A DNA stretch of 33,382 bases from Verrucomicrobiota bacterium (GTDB taxonomy: Bacteria > Verrucomicrobiota > Verrucomicrobiia > Chthoniobacterales > Terrimicrobiaceae). Position 1 is the stretch's first letter. Each line of letters begins with the position of its first letter. The DNA is taken from the NCBI GenBank assembly GCA_026398255.1, contig JAPLTG010000018.1, positions 1 to 33,382 of the forward strand, read 5' to 3'. Under the pieces are notes generated by a model. It saw only the letters and a list, made by a program, of their open reading frames with translations, had not been told where the DNA came from and ran no database searches. Positions 6,958 through 14,993 of this stretch are shown piece after piece. The position numbers and the translations under genes were made by a program.

Positions 6958-8633
6958 TCGCAGAATTCTTCAAACTCGGAGTCAACCCCGGCGAGCGGCT
7001 GAGTCCGGTGCAATGGATGTCTCGGCATGTCGTCGTCCCGCATTCCGCTCGGAATACGCAATTCGATTCCACGACAGCGCAATGGATGAACGAGCCCATC
7101 GAGGAAATCGCCAAAGACACGAACGACGAGATCATCATTTGTGCTCCTGTCGGCAGTGGAAAGACAACGCTTTTCGAGGCGCTGCTGGCGTGGATCATTT
7201 CAGAGAACCCCGGTCCCACACTTGTCACTGGGCAGACGGACAAGACGGCAAAGCAGTGGGCGGAGTCGCGCCTCGGGCCGATGCTCGAAGCGATACCCTC
7301 AGTCGCAAAGCTCTTCCCGAAAGACCGGCACCAAAAGCGCAAGACGGAAATCCTCTTTCCCCACATGCCCCTCTTCATCGGCGGGGCAAACCTCACCAGC
7401 CTTCAGGAGAAATCCATCCGCTGGGCGATAGCTGACGAAGTGTGGCGTTGGAAGCGCGGCATGCTCGAGGAATTCCGCCGGCGCACCCACGACCGATGGA
7501 ACGCCCGCCGCATCCTCGTCTCCCAAGGCGGAGAGGAAGGCGACGACTTCCACGATGCGGAAGACCTCTGCGAAAGGCGCGAATTCTCCTGGCAGTGCCT
7601 ATGCGGCGAGGTGCATCCGTGGGATTTCAAAAACATCGCTTTCGACCGAGAGACCGATGCCAATGGCGCCATGCTCTGGGACCGCGTCGCCAAAAGCGCG
7701 CGGCTCGTCTGCCCGACCTGCTCGCACGAATACATGGACGACCCCCGCATCCGCCGCGCCCTGTCATCCGGCTCCCGCTACACCGTCACCTCGCACGGCG
7801 CGCCAGGACGCATCGCCTTTCACTACGACGCCAGCGCCGTCTGGTGGATTCCGTGGGGAAGCCTCGCCGTCGAGTGGGTCAAAGCCGATCTCGACCGCAA
7901 GGCCGGAGACACCGAGGCCATGAAACAATTCATCCAAAAGCGCAACGCCCGCCGGTGGACCGTCCAAGGCACCGGAGCCACCAGCGCCGAGGTGCTCGCC
8001 TGTCGCAAAGACTACCTCCGAGGAGCCTGCCCCATCGAGCCCGTCGCCATCACCCTGTCAGCGGATGTCGGCCAAGACACCTCGCACTGGACCACCATGG
8101 CCTTTTCGGAAAATGGAGACTCCTATGTGCTCGACTACGGCACCGTCACCGGCATCGACGACATGATCCAGATCGCGCAGTCGCAGAAATTCAAAACGCC
8201 CGACGGCAGGGAAGTCACCCCCATCGGCGGCCTCCTCGACTCAGGCTTCAACGCCAACGCCGTCTATCGCGCCTGCTACCTCTCCGGGAATTTCTTTTTC
8301 CCCGCAAAAGGCTCCGGCGCGAATTTCGGCAGCATCTCCGAGAGCGTGCTGAAGGAATACCCGACGATGCCGCTCTACACCGTCAACGAATTCGCCTCGA
8401 AAGTCTCCCTCTTCATCGACCGCATCGCCAAGCGGAAATCCCCCTTTCTATTTTTCCCGAAAGACTCAGGCGAAGAATTCCTGTCCGCCTTCATGGGTCA
8501 AAAAATCATCGTCAGCAAAAAAGGCCGCAAAGAATGGCGCTCGGTCGCAGGCGACCACTTCGCCGACTCCGTTCGCCTCAACTACGCCTGCGCCCAACAA
8601 CTCCGCAAAGCCGGAGCCATCGAATTCAAATGA
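6954..8633 (+). CDS. Terminase large subunit, GpA family
   Basis: The product has 559 residues from the ATG at 6954, which overlaps the small-subunit stop. The ATPase motor has Walker A APVGSGKTT (64-72) and Walker B WAIADEVW (157-164). Two Cys pairs (215/217 and 253/256) suggest a zinc site between motor and nuclease. The RNase H-like nuclease begins 'ALSADVGQD' style (D371, D375), continues with 'GGLLDSG' (D429), and ends near 'AGDHFADSVRLNY'. The enzyme cuts concatemeric DNA and pumps it into the prohead. Lambda A relatives are slightly longer (about 640 residues). Confidence is high. Confidence 0.93.
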   Translation: MIAEFFKLGVNPGERLSPVQWMSRHVVVPHSARNTQFDSTTAQWMNEPIEEIAKDTNDEIIICAPVGSGKTTLFEALLAWIISENPGPTLVTGQTDKTAKQWAESRLGPMLEAIPSVAKLFPKDRHQKRKTEILFPHMPLFIGGANLTSLQEKSIRWAIADEVWRWKRGMLEEFRRRTHDRWNARRILVSQGGEEGDDFHDAEDLCERREFSWQCLCGEVHPWDFKNIAFDRETDANGAMLWDRVAKSARLVCPTCSHEYMDDPRIRRALSSGSRYTVTSHGAPGRIAFHYDASAVWWIPWGSLAVEWVKADLDRKAGDTEAMKQFIQKRNARRWTVQGTGATSAEVLACRKDYLRGACPIEPVAITLSADVGQDTSHWTTMAFSENGDSYVLDYGTVTGIDDMIQIAQSQKFKTPDGREVTPIGGLLDSGFNANAVYRACYLSGNFFFPAKGSGANFGSISESVLKEYPTMPLYTVNEFASKVSLFIDRIAKRKSPFLFFPKDSGEEFLSAFMGQKIIVSKKGRKEWRSVAGDHFADSVRLNYACAQQLRKAGAIEFK

Positions 8634-8845
8634 AAAAATCCCAACTCTGGAAAATCTATGTGGCAAAGAATCCCGCATTCGAGCGCGATGGCAATGTTAC
8701 TTTGTCAACGCGCGGCCTCCGCAAACTCTTCGATCAGACATGGGACTTGGCTCTACACGAAGGCGAAGAGGAACACGAGCCGACCCCTCAGCCAGAGAAC
8801 CCCGCCGCCGTTGCCGACCTTATGAAAATTTTCGGGATGTCCTAA
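8630..8845 (+). CDS. Small hypothetical protein after terminase
   Basis: The product has 71 residues, starting MKKSQLWKIYVAKNPAFERD. The text 'KIYVAKNPAFE...GNVTLSTRGLRKLFDQTWDLA' resembles short phage proteins found between terminase and portal, whose function I do not know. The C-terminus is acidic and Pro-rich and ends 'VADLMKIFGMS'. The ATG overlaps the terminase stop by four bases. Confidence 0.65.
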   Translation: MKKSQLWKIYVAKNPAFERDGNVTLSTRGLRKLFDQTWDLALHEGEEEHEPTPQPENPAAVADLMKIFGMS

Positions 8846-9311
8846 ATTTTCCCCGAACTTTTCCCCGAAGTCTTCCCCGAACATAAATAAGAACCGCCAG
8901 ATTTTTATCATGTCCAACGGCACGCGATAAACAAAAGCCGTTCCCTTTACACGATGTCGGAAAAACACCCCCGAATTTCCGACAAAACTATCCTCGCCGA
9001 GGTATAAATTCGGGATATTCGCTCACGAGTATAACCGCGCGGGGCGATTGAAAAGTGCCACGCGAAACCAAGCCACGCTTGAACTGCCGCGCAAAATCTA
9101 AACTTTGACTCGCCCGCAGACTTGCAGGCAGACGAGACACACTGATGGCTCCGTATGGAGCACATCGAGGTCGGGAGGCGCTTAAAAAAGAATCGGGCGC
9201 GAACCGAGGAGCCAAGTCGTAACGCACGGCGACAACCTTGGAAACCCGGCGTCTGAAAAGGCGCGGCCGCGCCGTCCCTGCATTCCCCCCTTTTGACACG
9301 CCCGCCGAGGC
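8846..9311. other. Non-coding gap between terminase and head genes; possible structured RNA or control region
   Basis: No convincing gene is seen on either strand in this 466-bp stretch, the longest gap in the window. It begins with three 12-bp tandem units TTCCCCGAACTT, TTCCCCGAAGTC, TTCCCCGAACAT (8849-8884). A 9-bp inverted repeat follows, CCCGAATTT (8970-8978) with AAATTCGGG (9006-9014), around CCTCGCCGAGG. Other small stems are CTCCGTATGGAG and GCCCGCAGACTTGCAGGC. A 14-bp palindrome GGCGCGGCCGCGCC lies at 9260-9273. It ends in a TTTGACAC hairpin. The density of inverted repeats suggests RNA structure, which is not proven. Confidence 0.45.
8849..8884. repeat. Three 12-bp tandem repeats
   Basis: Units TTCCCCGAACTT, TTCCCCGAAGTC and TTCCCCGAACAT follow the stop of the previous gene directly. 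The first nine bases differ at no more than one position between units. They are phased at about one helical turn and may bind a protein. Confidence 0.6.
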
Positions 9312-9314
9312 GTG
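9292..9314 (+). promoter_or_regulatory. TTTGACAC start-site hairpin (copy 2)
   Basis: TTTGACAC is at 9292-9299. Stem CACGCC (9297-9302) pairs with GGCGTG (9309-9314) around loop CGCCGA. The GTG start codon 9312-9314 is the last part of the stem and pairs with the CAC of the octamer. No Shine-Dalgarno is present. Confidence 0.6.
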
Positions 9315-9587
9315 ACCGAACTCGACAAAATCTCCGGCGTGAAATCCTTCCTCCGCCGCACAAAATCAAATGCCGAACTCGAAGCCCTCGCGCTCTCGAC
9401 CTTCGCGTCGGCCACCGAGGAAGTCGTCATTACCAGCATCGGCACCGAAGGAACATCCTCGTCCGGCCAAGTCTCTTTCCCCAAATGGCTCCTCCTCCAG
9501 GCCATCGAAGACCTCCTCTCTGAAGGCCCGAACGGCCGCCAGCTTTTCGCCATCGCCGATCGCTCCCGCTACGGCACCGCCGTTTGA
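9312..9587 (+). CDS. Probable head-tail connector (GpW-like position)
   Basis: The product has 91 residues from a GTG at 9312, placed exactly 12 nt after TTTGACAC. The text 'TELDKISGVKSFLRRTKSNAELEALALSTFASATEEVVITS' is helical, followed by a short beta-like part with Gly and Ser. In lambda the 68-residue gpW lies between terminase and portal, and this gene has the same place and a similar size. Sequence similarity to gpW is not obvious to me, so the call is positional. Its stop codon TGA lies within the next TTTGACAC. Confidence 0.5.
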   Translation: MTELDKISGVKSFLRRTKSNAELEALALSTFASATEEVVITSIGTEGTSSSGQVSFPKWLLLQAIEDLLSEGPNGRQLFAIADRSRYGTAV

Positions 9588-9605
9588 CACGCCCGCCTCG
9601 GCGTG
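9583..9605 (+). promoter_or_regulatory. TTTGACAC start-site hairpin (copy 3)
   Basis: TTTGACAC is at 9583-9590. CACGCC (9588-9593) pairs with GGCGTG (9600-9605) around loop CGCCTC. It is the same stem as copy 2, with a different loop. The upstream stop TGA (9585-9587) and the downstream GTG start (9603) are both inside the element, so a terminating ribosome would open the start. Confidence 0.6.
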
Positions 9606-11348
9606 CCGTCGAAAATCAAAAAATCAAGTTGGGGTGGAACCCGTCCTGGAGCAGGCCGCCCGCGCAAGCCAGATGCCAAAGCCGCCGCGTTTGAAGCCGC
9701 TCAGCCCTCGCTGAATCGCGGCCTCATCTGGGTTCCCACCACCGATCCCAAGCGCGAACTCACGGCACACACGCGCATGGAAATCCTCCGCCTCTCGCGG
9801 TGGCTCTACAACAACGCCGCGCAGGCAACTTACATCGTCGAGCACCTCGCCCAGCGCGCCATCGGCACCGGCATCGTCGTCCAACCCAAAACCTCGAATC
9901 TCGCGTGGAACAAAAAGGTCGATCAGTATTTCGAGGACCGCAACTGCGCCGAGGCATGGGCATTCGATGCCGGCGCGCAGGTCAATTTCTACACCGCGCA
10001 ATCTCTCATCCTCCGCCAGGTCGCCATCGACGGCGATTTCTTCGCGCAATTCCTCAAGACAAAAGAAGGCGCCGCGCGCGTGCGCTTCATCGGCGGCGAG
10101 TCCATCGGCGGATCCGCAGGCTACGGCAACCCGGACGACATGACCCACGACGGCGTCTCGATGGACCGCTTCGGCGCACCCGTCTCCTACACCATCAATA
10201 CCGAAAACGGCACACGCATCCCCGCCGAAGACATTCTCCATTTTCGCCACATTCGCCGCCACGCCCAGCCGCGCGGCGTTTCGTGGTTCCACTCCGCCGT
10301 CTCCAACCTCCGCGACATCTCCGAAATCAACGGATTCGTGAAGGGTGCTTACAAAGCAGGCGCACAGATCGGCTACATGGTGACATCCACCGAGGTCGCC
10401 AAGATCGGCCTCGGCGCTGGCTTGAAATCTACCACCAACGAAGTCGGCGACCTCCAAACCAGCGACCTCCCGAACGGCATCCTCCTCCCACGCCTCAAGC
10501 CAGGCGAAAAGCTCGAAGCCTTCAAGAACGACATTCCCGGCCAGACCTACGAAGCCGTCATGCGCGCGCTCCGCTCGGATGTCGCCTTCGCCGTGGGCCT
10601 CCCGCCCGAGGCCATGATGGTCAATGTCGGCCTCGCTGGCACCGAGCAACGCGCCGTCCTCGAGGTCACTCAAAACTTCCTCGAGCGTCTCCAGCAGCAG
10701 GTGATCGATCAGTTTTGCCGACCATTTTACAAATACTGGCTCTGGCACGAAATGCAGGCCGGTCGCCTCGAATACCCCGGTGACGACTGGTGGCGCCACG
10801 AATGGCTCGCACCGAAAAAGATCACGGTGGACAGCGGCCGCGACGCCCGCGCCTTCAGCGAGCAACTCGACAAAGGCCACCTCTCGCCGACCCGCTTTTA
10901 CAACATGCAGGGCCTCCGAGCCGAGGAAGAGGAGGCGGATGTCATCGAGACCTACCTCCGCCGCAAACAGAAATGCGAAGCCCTCGGCCTCGATGTCGCC
11001 CAGGTCTTCCCGAACTCCCTCCGCAGCGGCCTCGCCGCGCAACAGCCCGCCGAATCCAGCGACGACGACGCGGATTCTGCCGAACCGTCCGAGGGCTCTG
11101 CGGAATTAGATATGCAAGCCAAGGAAAAACTCGACGCCGTTGGCGCAGCCGTCCGCGCCGGTGTGATCACACCATCCGCTGAAGTCGAAAAATCCATCCG
11201 CTCCATGCTGGCGCTTCCCGAAATGGGCGAGGCCGTCATCAGCGAGTGGCAGGACAACCCGACCCGCTCGCCAATCACTCTCACCAACTCGCTCGCCGCA
11301 CCCGATGCGCCAGCGCAACCCGCACCAGAAGACCCTCAACAGCCATGA
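9603..11348 (+). CDS. Portal protein, lambda family
   Basis: The product has 581 residues. After a basic Gly/Pro-rich N-terminus ('GGTRPGAGRPRKP') comes the lambda-type portal core: 'ARMEILRLSR'-like text (HTRMEILRLSRWLYNN), 'NNAAQATYIVEHLAQRAIGTGI', 'VAIDGDFFAQF', 'IPAEDILHFRHIRRHAQPRGVSW' and 'VGLPPEAMMVNVGLAGTEQRA'. The C-terminal 90 residues are acidic and less ordered. Twelve copies form the ring through which DNA enters and to which the tail joins. GTG 9603 is chosen because no upstream start exists and it fits the element spacing. Lambda B is about 530 residues. Confidence 0.9.
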   Translation: MPSKIKKSSWGGTRPGAGRPRKPDAKAAAFEAAQPSLNRGLIWVPTTDPKRELTAHTRMEILRLSRWLYNNAAQATYIVEHLAQRAIGTGIVVQPKTSNLAWNKKVDQYFEDRNCAEAWAFDAGAQVNFYTAQSLILRQVAIDGDFFAQFLKTKEGAARVRFIGGESIGGSAGYGNPDDMTHDGVSMDRFGAPVSYTINTENGTRIPAEDILHFRHIRRHAQPRGVSWFHSAVSNLRDISEINGFVKGAYKAGAQIGYMVTSTEVAKIGLGAGLKSTTNEVGDLQTSDLPNGILLPRLKPGEKLEAFKNDIPGQTYEAVMRALRSDVAFAVGLPPEAMMVNVGLAGTEQRAVLEVTQNFLERLQQQVIDQFCRPFYKYWLWHEMQAGRLEYPGDDWWRHEWLAPKKITVDSGRDARAFSEQLDKGHLSPTRFYNMQGLRAEEEEADVIETYLRRKQKCEALGLDVAQVFPNSLRSGLAAQQPAESSDDDADSAEPSEGSAELDMQAKEKLDAVGAAVRAGVITPSAEVEKSIRSMLALPEMGEAVISEWQDNPTRSPITLTNSLAAPDAPAQPAPEDPQQP

Positions 11349-12487
11349 ACACACCCACAACCACCCCGAAATTCTATGCACTGGAAAAATCCGACAACGG
11401 CGAAGCAACGATACATCTCTACGATGAAGTCGGTGCTTTCGGCTCAGGCTCAAAAGAGTTCCTCGCCGACCTCGGCAAGCTCGACGGCCAACACATTCAC
11501 CTCCGCATCAACTCGCCCGGTGGGTCCGTGGTTGAGGGAACGGCCATTTACAACGCCCTTCGCCGGCACAAAGGCGGTCTGACCGTCCACATCGACGCGC
11601 TCGCCGCCTCGATGGCCAGCGTCATCGCAATGTCCGGTTCGCCGGTCTATATCGCCGATAATGCTCTCTTGATGATCCACAATCCGTGGACCGTTAGCGC
11701 AGGCGACAGCGACCAGCTCCGCAAAGAAGCCGACCTCCTCGACAAGCTCAAGTCCACCCTCGTCAACGCCTATGTCCGCAAGACCGGCATGGAGCAAGGC
11801 CAGATCGCCGAGATGATGGACGCCGAGACCTGGCTCGATGCCGTCGAAGCCGTGGCCCTCGGATTCGCCGACGCCATCGAGGAAGGCGTCGCCGCCGCAG
11901 CCACCGCGACACCCGAAAGTCTCCGCGCTCGGTTTGACAAATTCGCCAAGGGCATGACTGAAAACCCTGTCACCGAAACGCCCGAGATCGCCGAGGCTCC
12001 CGAAGCTCAAGCGCCCGTCGAGGCCACCGTCATCAGCGAAAACGCCGAAGTCTCCGCGCCCGAAGTCGTCGAAACTCCCGCCGCCGAGGAAGCCCCCGAA
12101 GCCCCAGCCGCCGAACAACCCGCCGAGGTCGTTGAGCCTCAAGCCAAAATCTCCGCCGCCGACTCGATCCTCGCCAAATTCAACGGCGCAATCGCCGAGC
12201 GTGACGCCGCCCTCGCTGAAGCCAGCGCCTACCGCGCCAAATTTGAAGCCCTCAACAGCGAAGTAGAAACCCTCCGCAGCGAACTCGCACAAGACCGCGA
12301 AGACCTCGGCCGTTTGCAACGCTCCTTCGGCCTCTCCGCCGCCCGCGTCGTTCCCGAAATCGATCAGTCCGCGAACACCGCGAGCATCTACGACCAGTGG
12401 AAAAACGCCACCGGAGCCGAGAAGACCCGCATTTTCCGCGCGAACCGCAAAGCCCTCGAAGCCCACGCCAAGACCGCCGCGATTTGA
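11345..12487 (+). CDS. Head maturation protease (ClpP/S49-like) fused to a scaffold-like C-terminus
   Basis: The product has 380 residues from the ATG at 11345, which overlaps the portal stop. Residues 1-185 are a ClpP-like protease. 'LRINSPGGSVVEG' (53-65) forms the oxyanion region, 'ALAASMASVIAMSG' (85-98) holds Ser89, and 'IHNPW' (111-115) holds His112. An Asp near 'MDAETWLDA' (159-165) completes the site. Residues 195-300 are Ala/Pro/Glu-rich linker, and 300-345 is a coiled coil ('AIAERDAALAEASAYRAKFEALNSEVETLRSEL'). This matches lambda C/Nu3, where the C-terminal part scaffolds the prohead. An internal start giving free scaffold is likely but cannot be placed. Confidence 0.88.
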   Translation: MNTPTTTPKFYALEKSDNGEATIHLYDEVGAFGSGSKEFLADLGKLDGQHIHLRINSPGGSVVEGTAIYNALRRHKGGLTVHIDALAASMASVIAMSGSPVYIADNALLMIHNPWTVSAGDSDQLRKEADLLDKLKSTLVNAYVRKTGMEQGQIAEMMDAETWLDAVEAVALGFADAIEEGVAAAATATPESLRARFDKFAKGMTENPVTETPEIAEAPEAQAPVEATVISENAEVSAPEVVETPAAEEAPEAPAAEQPAEVVEPQAKISAADSILAKFNGAIAERDAALAEASAYRAKFEALNSEVETLRSELAQDREDLGRLQRSFGLSAARVVPEIDQSANTASIYDQWKNATGAEKTRIFRANRKALEAHAKTAAI

Positions 12488-12540
12488 CACCCACACAATC
12501 CACGAAACCCAAAACCTAACCCACCAAACCACCCACTCAA
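12483..12540 (+). promoter_or_regulatory. TTTGACAC element with G-free leader before the capsid gene (copy 4)
   Basis: TTTGACAC (12483-12490) contains the stop of the protease gene. The next 50 bases to the capsid ATG hold only one G and are almost all A and C, so the mRNA would be unfolded and lacks a Shine-Dalgarno. GCCGCGATTTGACACCC (12476-12492) is repeated exactly at 14489-14505. Confidence 0.6.
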
Positions 12541-13446
12541 ATGGCCACAACCATCAGCTCCGAACTCAAACTGAATGTCGTCCTCGACAGCGCGCTCGTC
12601 GCACTGCGTGAGGCGCTTCTCCCGCTCAACTCCTTCTCGACTGTCTACAACAGCGTTCCGCTCCAAGGCACCGACAAGATCAGTGTTCCGTTCTACCCTC
12701 TCGCCACTGACGCGACGAGCGACTTCAACGGCACCTATTCTTTCGGCGATACAAACGCCATCAACAGCCGCGAGATCACGGTCAACAAGCGCAAGTATCA
12801 AGCGCTCTCGTTCACCTCGAGCGAACTCGCCCGCCAGCCCTACTTCAATCCTGAACAGTTGGGCTTCTTGAAAGGCCGCAAGCTCGCCGAAGACATCCTC
12901 CGTGATGTTCTCTCGGTCGTGACCCTCGCCAACTACGGCGCAGCGATCCACACCGGCGCGGCCTCCGCGTTCGACAGCGACGACATGATCACCATCAAGA
13001 CCGCGCTCGATTTTGCCAAGTGGCCAAAATCCAGCCGCGTCATGATCCTCGACAACGCTTATGAAGGCGCGCTCCTCAAAGACGCCGGCATCAAAAACGC
13101 CGCCGCAGTCGGCAGCGCATCCGCCATCCAAAACGGCCGCCTGCCACAGATCGCTGGCTTCGATGTCGTCGGAACCAACCTCATCCCCGGCAATAGCCAA
13201 AACCTCGTTGGTATGGTCGCACTCCCCGAGGCGATCTTGGTCGCCTTCTCCCCTGTGCAGCCAAGCCCCGGCGTCCGCAACAACCTCACCGCCTACGAAG
13301 TGGCAGTCGATCCAGAGACCGGCCTCGCCATCGAGTATCGTAGCTGGGGCGATCCCGACACCGACACCGAGAAGAGCGTCATCGAAGTCAACTACGGCTT
13401 CGCCCTCGGCCACGGTGCCGCCCTCAAGCGTATCGTCAGCGCCTAA
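12541..13446 (+). CDS. Major capsid protein
   Basis: The product has 301 residues, starting MATTISSELKLNVVLDSALV. The order protease, capsid, connectors is diagnostic. The text has features of HK97-fold coat proteins: an N-terminal helix, 'DKISVPFYPLATDAT', 'VNKRKYQALSFTSSELARQPYF', the 'RVMILDNAYEGALLKDAGI' helix of the P-domain, and 'NNLTAYEVAVDPETGLAIEYRSWGDPDT' near the end. It resembles coat proteins of other Gram-negative siphoviruses more than lambda E. It forms the icosahedral shell. It is preceded by an A/C-rich leader that should favour strong translation. Confidence 0.85.
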   Translation: MATTISSELKLNVVLDSALVALREALLPLNSFSTVYNSVPLQGTDKISVPFYPLATDATSDFNGTYSFGDTNAINSREITVNKRKYQALSFTSSELARQPYFNPEQLGFLKGRKLAEDILRDVLSVVTLANYGAAIHTGAASAFDSDDMITIKTALDFAKWPKSSRVMILDNAYEGALLKDAGIKNAAAVGSASAIQNGRLPQIAGFDVVGTNLIPGNSQNLVGMVALPEAILVAFSPVQPSPGVRNNLTAYEVAVDPETGLAIEYRSWGDPDTDTEKSVIEVNYGFALGHGAALKRIVSA

Positions 13447-13451
13447 GCCTG

Positions 13452-13694
13452 ATGCGCCTCGGCCTCACACTCAACCGCACCGGCGACACTTGGAAGGTCC
13501 AGCACCTTCCAAGCGTCCCGCTGGCCGACCAGCTCGCCGACTTCAAGTCCAAGCAAGTCGCCGGCGAACTAACCTGCGACGAAACGCTCGTTGTATCGCT
13601 TAGCGATACCATCAAGCGCCACGCCAAGAAAGCCAGCGCCCCCGTCGTCGCCACCGAGCCGGGAGAAGAGTCACCAAAGCCAAAGAAGAAATAA
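13452..13694 (+). CDS. Small hypothetical protein after the capsid gene
   Basis: The product has 80 residues, starting MRLGLTLNRTGDTWKVQHLP and ending in a Lys/Pro-rich tail (GEESPKPKKK). Position after the capsid and before the connectors suggests a head-associated role, such as the FI-like proteins of lambda, which are similarly small and charged. The sequence alone does not show this. A Rho-independent terminator follows. Confidence 0.6.
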   Translation: MRLGLTLNRTGDTWKVQHLPSVPLADQLADFKSKQVAGELTCDETLVVSLSDTIKRHAKKASAPVVATEPGEESPKPKKK

Positions 13695-13729
13695 CCCGCT
13701 ACCAGCGCGATTCCCCGCGCCAGCCCGCA

Positions 13730-13770
13730 AACGCCTCGCCGTCTCACTCCGGCGGGGCGTTCTGCTTTTT
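13730..13770 (+). terminator. Rho-independent terminator after the capsid genes
   Basis: AACGCCTCGCC (13730-13740) pairs with GGCGGGGCGTT (13751-13761) with a single G-U pair and a 10-nt loop. CTGC and five Ts follow. It separates the head genes from the connector and tail genes. The T-run merges into TTTGACAC copy 5. Confidence 0.75.
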
Positions 13771-13790
13771 GACACTTCCCCAGAAGCGTG
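13768..13790 (+). promoter_or_regulatory. TTTGACAC start-site element (copy 5)
   Basis: TTTGACAC (13768-13775) directly follows the T-run of the terminator. CACTTC pairs with GAAGCGTG with a two-base bulge, and the GTG start (13788) is in the 3' arm, again 12 nt from the octamer. Confidence 0.55.
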
Positions 13791-14108
13791 ACCGCCGCCG
13801 CGATTTCCGCTTTCCGAAACCAATCCATCCGAGTCGCCAACTCCGCGCACGGCGTCGAAGTCGGCTTCCGTGGTCAAACCCTCCGCGTGGTCTTGGCCCC
13901 CATCGCCATCAGCCTCGACCTCGCCACCGGCGGCCTCACCCAAGGCGGTCAATTCCGCGCCCACCTTCTCGCCGCTGACCTCGCCACCCCGCCCCAGCGC
14001 GGCGAGGCGCTCACCTACCGAGGCCGCAGCTACACGATCAAAGACATCGCCGAGCCCACCAGCGAGGCCGAGCACATCGTCACCATCGCCCCAGGAGGAA
14101 AGCTATGA
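13788..14108 (+). CDS. Head-tail connector, FII-like
   Basis: The product has 106 residues from GTG 13788. The C-terminal 'GEALTYRGRSYTIKDIAEPTSEAEHIVTI' has the '..Y.G..Y.I.DI.....G' pattern of small beta-barrel connector proteins such as lambda FII, and the size and place also fit. The middle is Leu/Ala-rich ('VVLAPIAISLDLATGGLTQGGQFRAHLLAADL'). It would attach to the portal side and receive the tail. The start follows from the 12-nt spacing to TTTGACAC. The end contains an AGGAGG SD serving the next gene. Confidence 0.65.
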   Translation: MTAAAISAFRNQSIRVANSAHGVEVGFRGQTLRVVLAPIAISLDLATGGLTQGGQFRAHLLAADLATPPQRGEALTYRGRSYTIKDIAEPTSEAEHIVTIAPGGKL

Positions 14109-14500
14109 ACCTCGCCGTCGAGCAATCCCTCGCCACCTGGCTGCAAAACCTCCCCGCGTTCGACGGCATCGCCATCCACACCGGCCAATCGAATGCCGAA
14201 ATCCCCGGCGACGCCCCGAGCATCATCGCCGCCTGCGAGTCCGTCGAGGCCATGAGCACCACGCTCCACAAAGCCACCGCCGCGATCCTTCTCTCGACGC
14301 CGAGCACCCAAGACATCGAGCAGCACCGCCAGCTCGTCGATTCCCTCCGCTCGTCCCTCTACGCCGCAACGGCCCTCGCCAACGCTTTCACCCCCGCCGC
14401 CACGCTCCTCGGCGCGGATCTCCAAACCTTCACCGAAAGCCAGACCGACGACCGCTGGCTCTGCACCGCGCAGCTGACCCTCGGCCTCGCCGCGATTTGA
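14105..14500 (+). CDS. Probable tail terminator or minor tail protein, U-like
   Basis: The product has 131 residues, starting MNLAVEQSLATWLQNLPAFD. The pattern of an N-terminal helix, a beta strand ('GIAIHTGQS'), a long Leu/Ala-rich middle and a C-terminal 'DRWLCTAQLTLGLAAI' strand resembles tail-terminator proteins that cap the tail tube, as lambda U does. Its place after the FII-like gene and before the tube gene agrees. It has an excellent SD (AGGAGG) and overlaps the previous stop by four bases. Its own stop is within TTTGACAC. Confidence 0.6.
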   Translation: MNLAVEQSLATWLQNLPAFDGIAIHTGQSNAEIPGDAPSIIAACESVEAMSTTLHKATAAILLSTPSTQDIEQHRQLVDSLRSSLYAATALANAFTPAATLLGADLQTFTESQTDDRWLCTAQLTLGLAAI

Positions 14501-14549
14501 CACCCGCACCTCTCCCGTAACCCGCAACCAACCCAACCAACTCAAAATC
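14496..14549 (+). promoter_or_regulatory. TTTGACAC element with C/A-rich leader before the tail-tube gene (copy 6)
   Basis: TTTGACAC (14496-14503) contains the stop of the U-like gene. The 46 bases to the next ATG are rich in C and A with few Gs and lack a Shine-Dalgarno. It shares GCCGCGATTTGACACCC with copy 4. Confidence 0.58.
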
Positions 14550-14918
14550 ATGGCAGCCACACTCTATCGCTCCTCGGCCGTTTCTTCGGCCACTTACGGC
14601 ACACCCGATGTCTCGGGCCTCATCGTCACCAGCTTCTCCGTCAACGACACCGCGTCACTTTCCGAGGTGAAGGATGACCAGGGTAGCGTGGTCGCGGTGG
14701 CAGTCTCCGAAGTCATCAAAGAAATCAGCATCGAAGGCATGCGCACCGGCTCATTCAGCGCCGATGTGGGCGACACGCTTTCGGTCACGATGCCCGCGAG
14801 CGTCACGCTTGGCTCTACGACCATCGTCACTGGACTCACAACCAACTTCGCAGCTGAACAGTTCGAGACCGTGAGCCTCACCGCCCGCAGCTACTCGGCC
14901 ACGATGACCGCTTCCTAA
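14550..14918 (+). CDS. Probable major tail (tube) protein
   Basis: The product has 122 residues, starting MAATLYRSSAVSSATYGTPD, and is rich in Ser, Thr and Val like beta-sandwich tube proteins ('SFSVNDTASLSEVKDDQGSVVAVAVSEVIKEISIEGMRTG', 'FETVSLTARSYSATMTAS'). The place after connector genes and before the frameshifting chaperone genes is that of the tube gene in lambda (V). It is short for the family (about 150-250 residues) but plausible for a single-domain tube. A strong leader upstream suggests high expression, as expected. The call is mostly positional. Confidence 0.65.
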   Translation: MAATLYRSSAVSSATYGTPDVSGLIVTSFSVNDTASLSEVKDDQGSVVAVAVSEVIKEISIEGMRTGSFSADVGDTLSVTMPASVTLGSTTIVTGLTTNFAAEQFETVSLTARSYSATMTAS

Positions 14919-14934
14919 TTCCCCAACGCCGCCC

Positions 14935-14964
14935 GCCGGGGCAGTCGCCACGCGGCTCCCCGGC
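14935..14964 (+). other. GC-rich stem-loop between tail genes
   Basis: GCCGGGG (14935-14941) pairs with CCCCGGC (14958-14964). No T-run follows, so it is not a typical terminator. It may slow RNA decay or transcription. Confidence 0.4.
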
Positions 14965-14993
14965 AGGGCACCCCACGAGAAATCCCACGACAA

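Noticed and set aside
9214-9223. AAGTCGTAAC, as found near the 3' end of 16S rRNA
   Set aside because: Only ten bases match and the flanks do not; no rRNA fragment is present.
9624-11042. Long open frames on the - strand, for example within the portal and tape measure genes
   Set aside because: They mirror GC-rich codon use of clear + strand genes and have no recognisable protein features.
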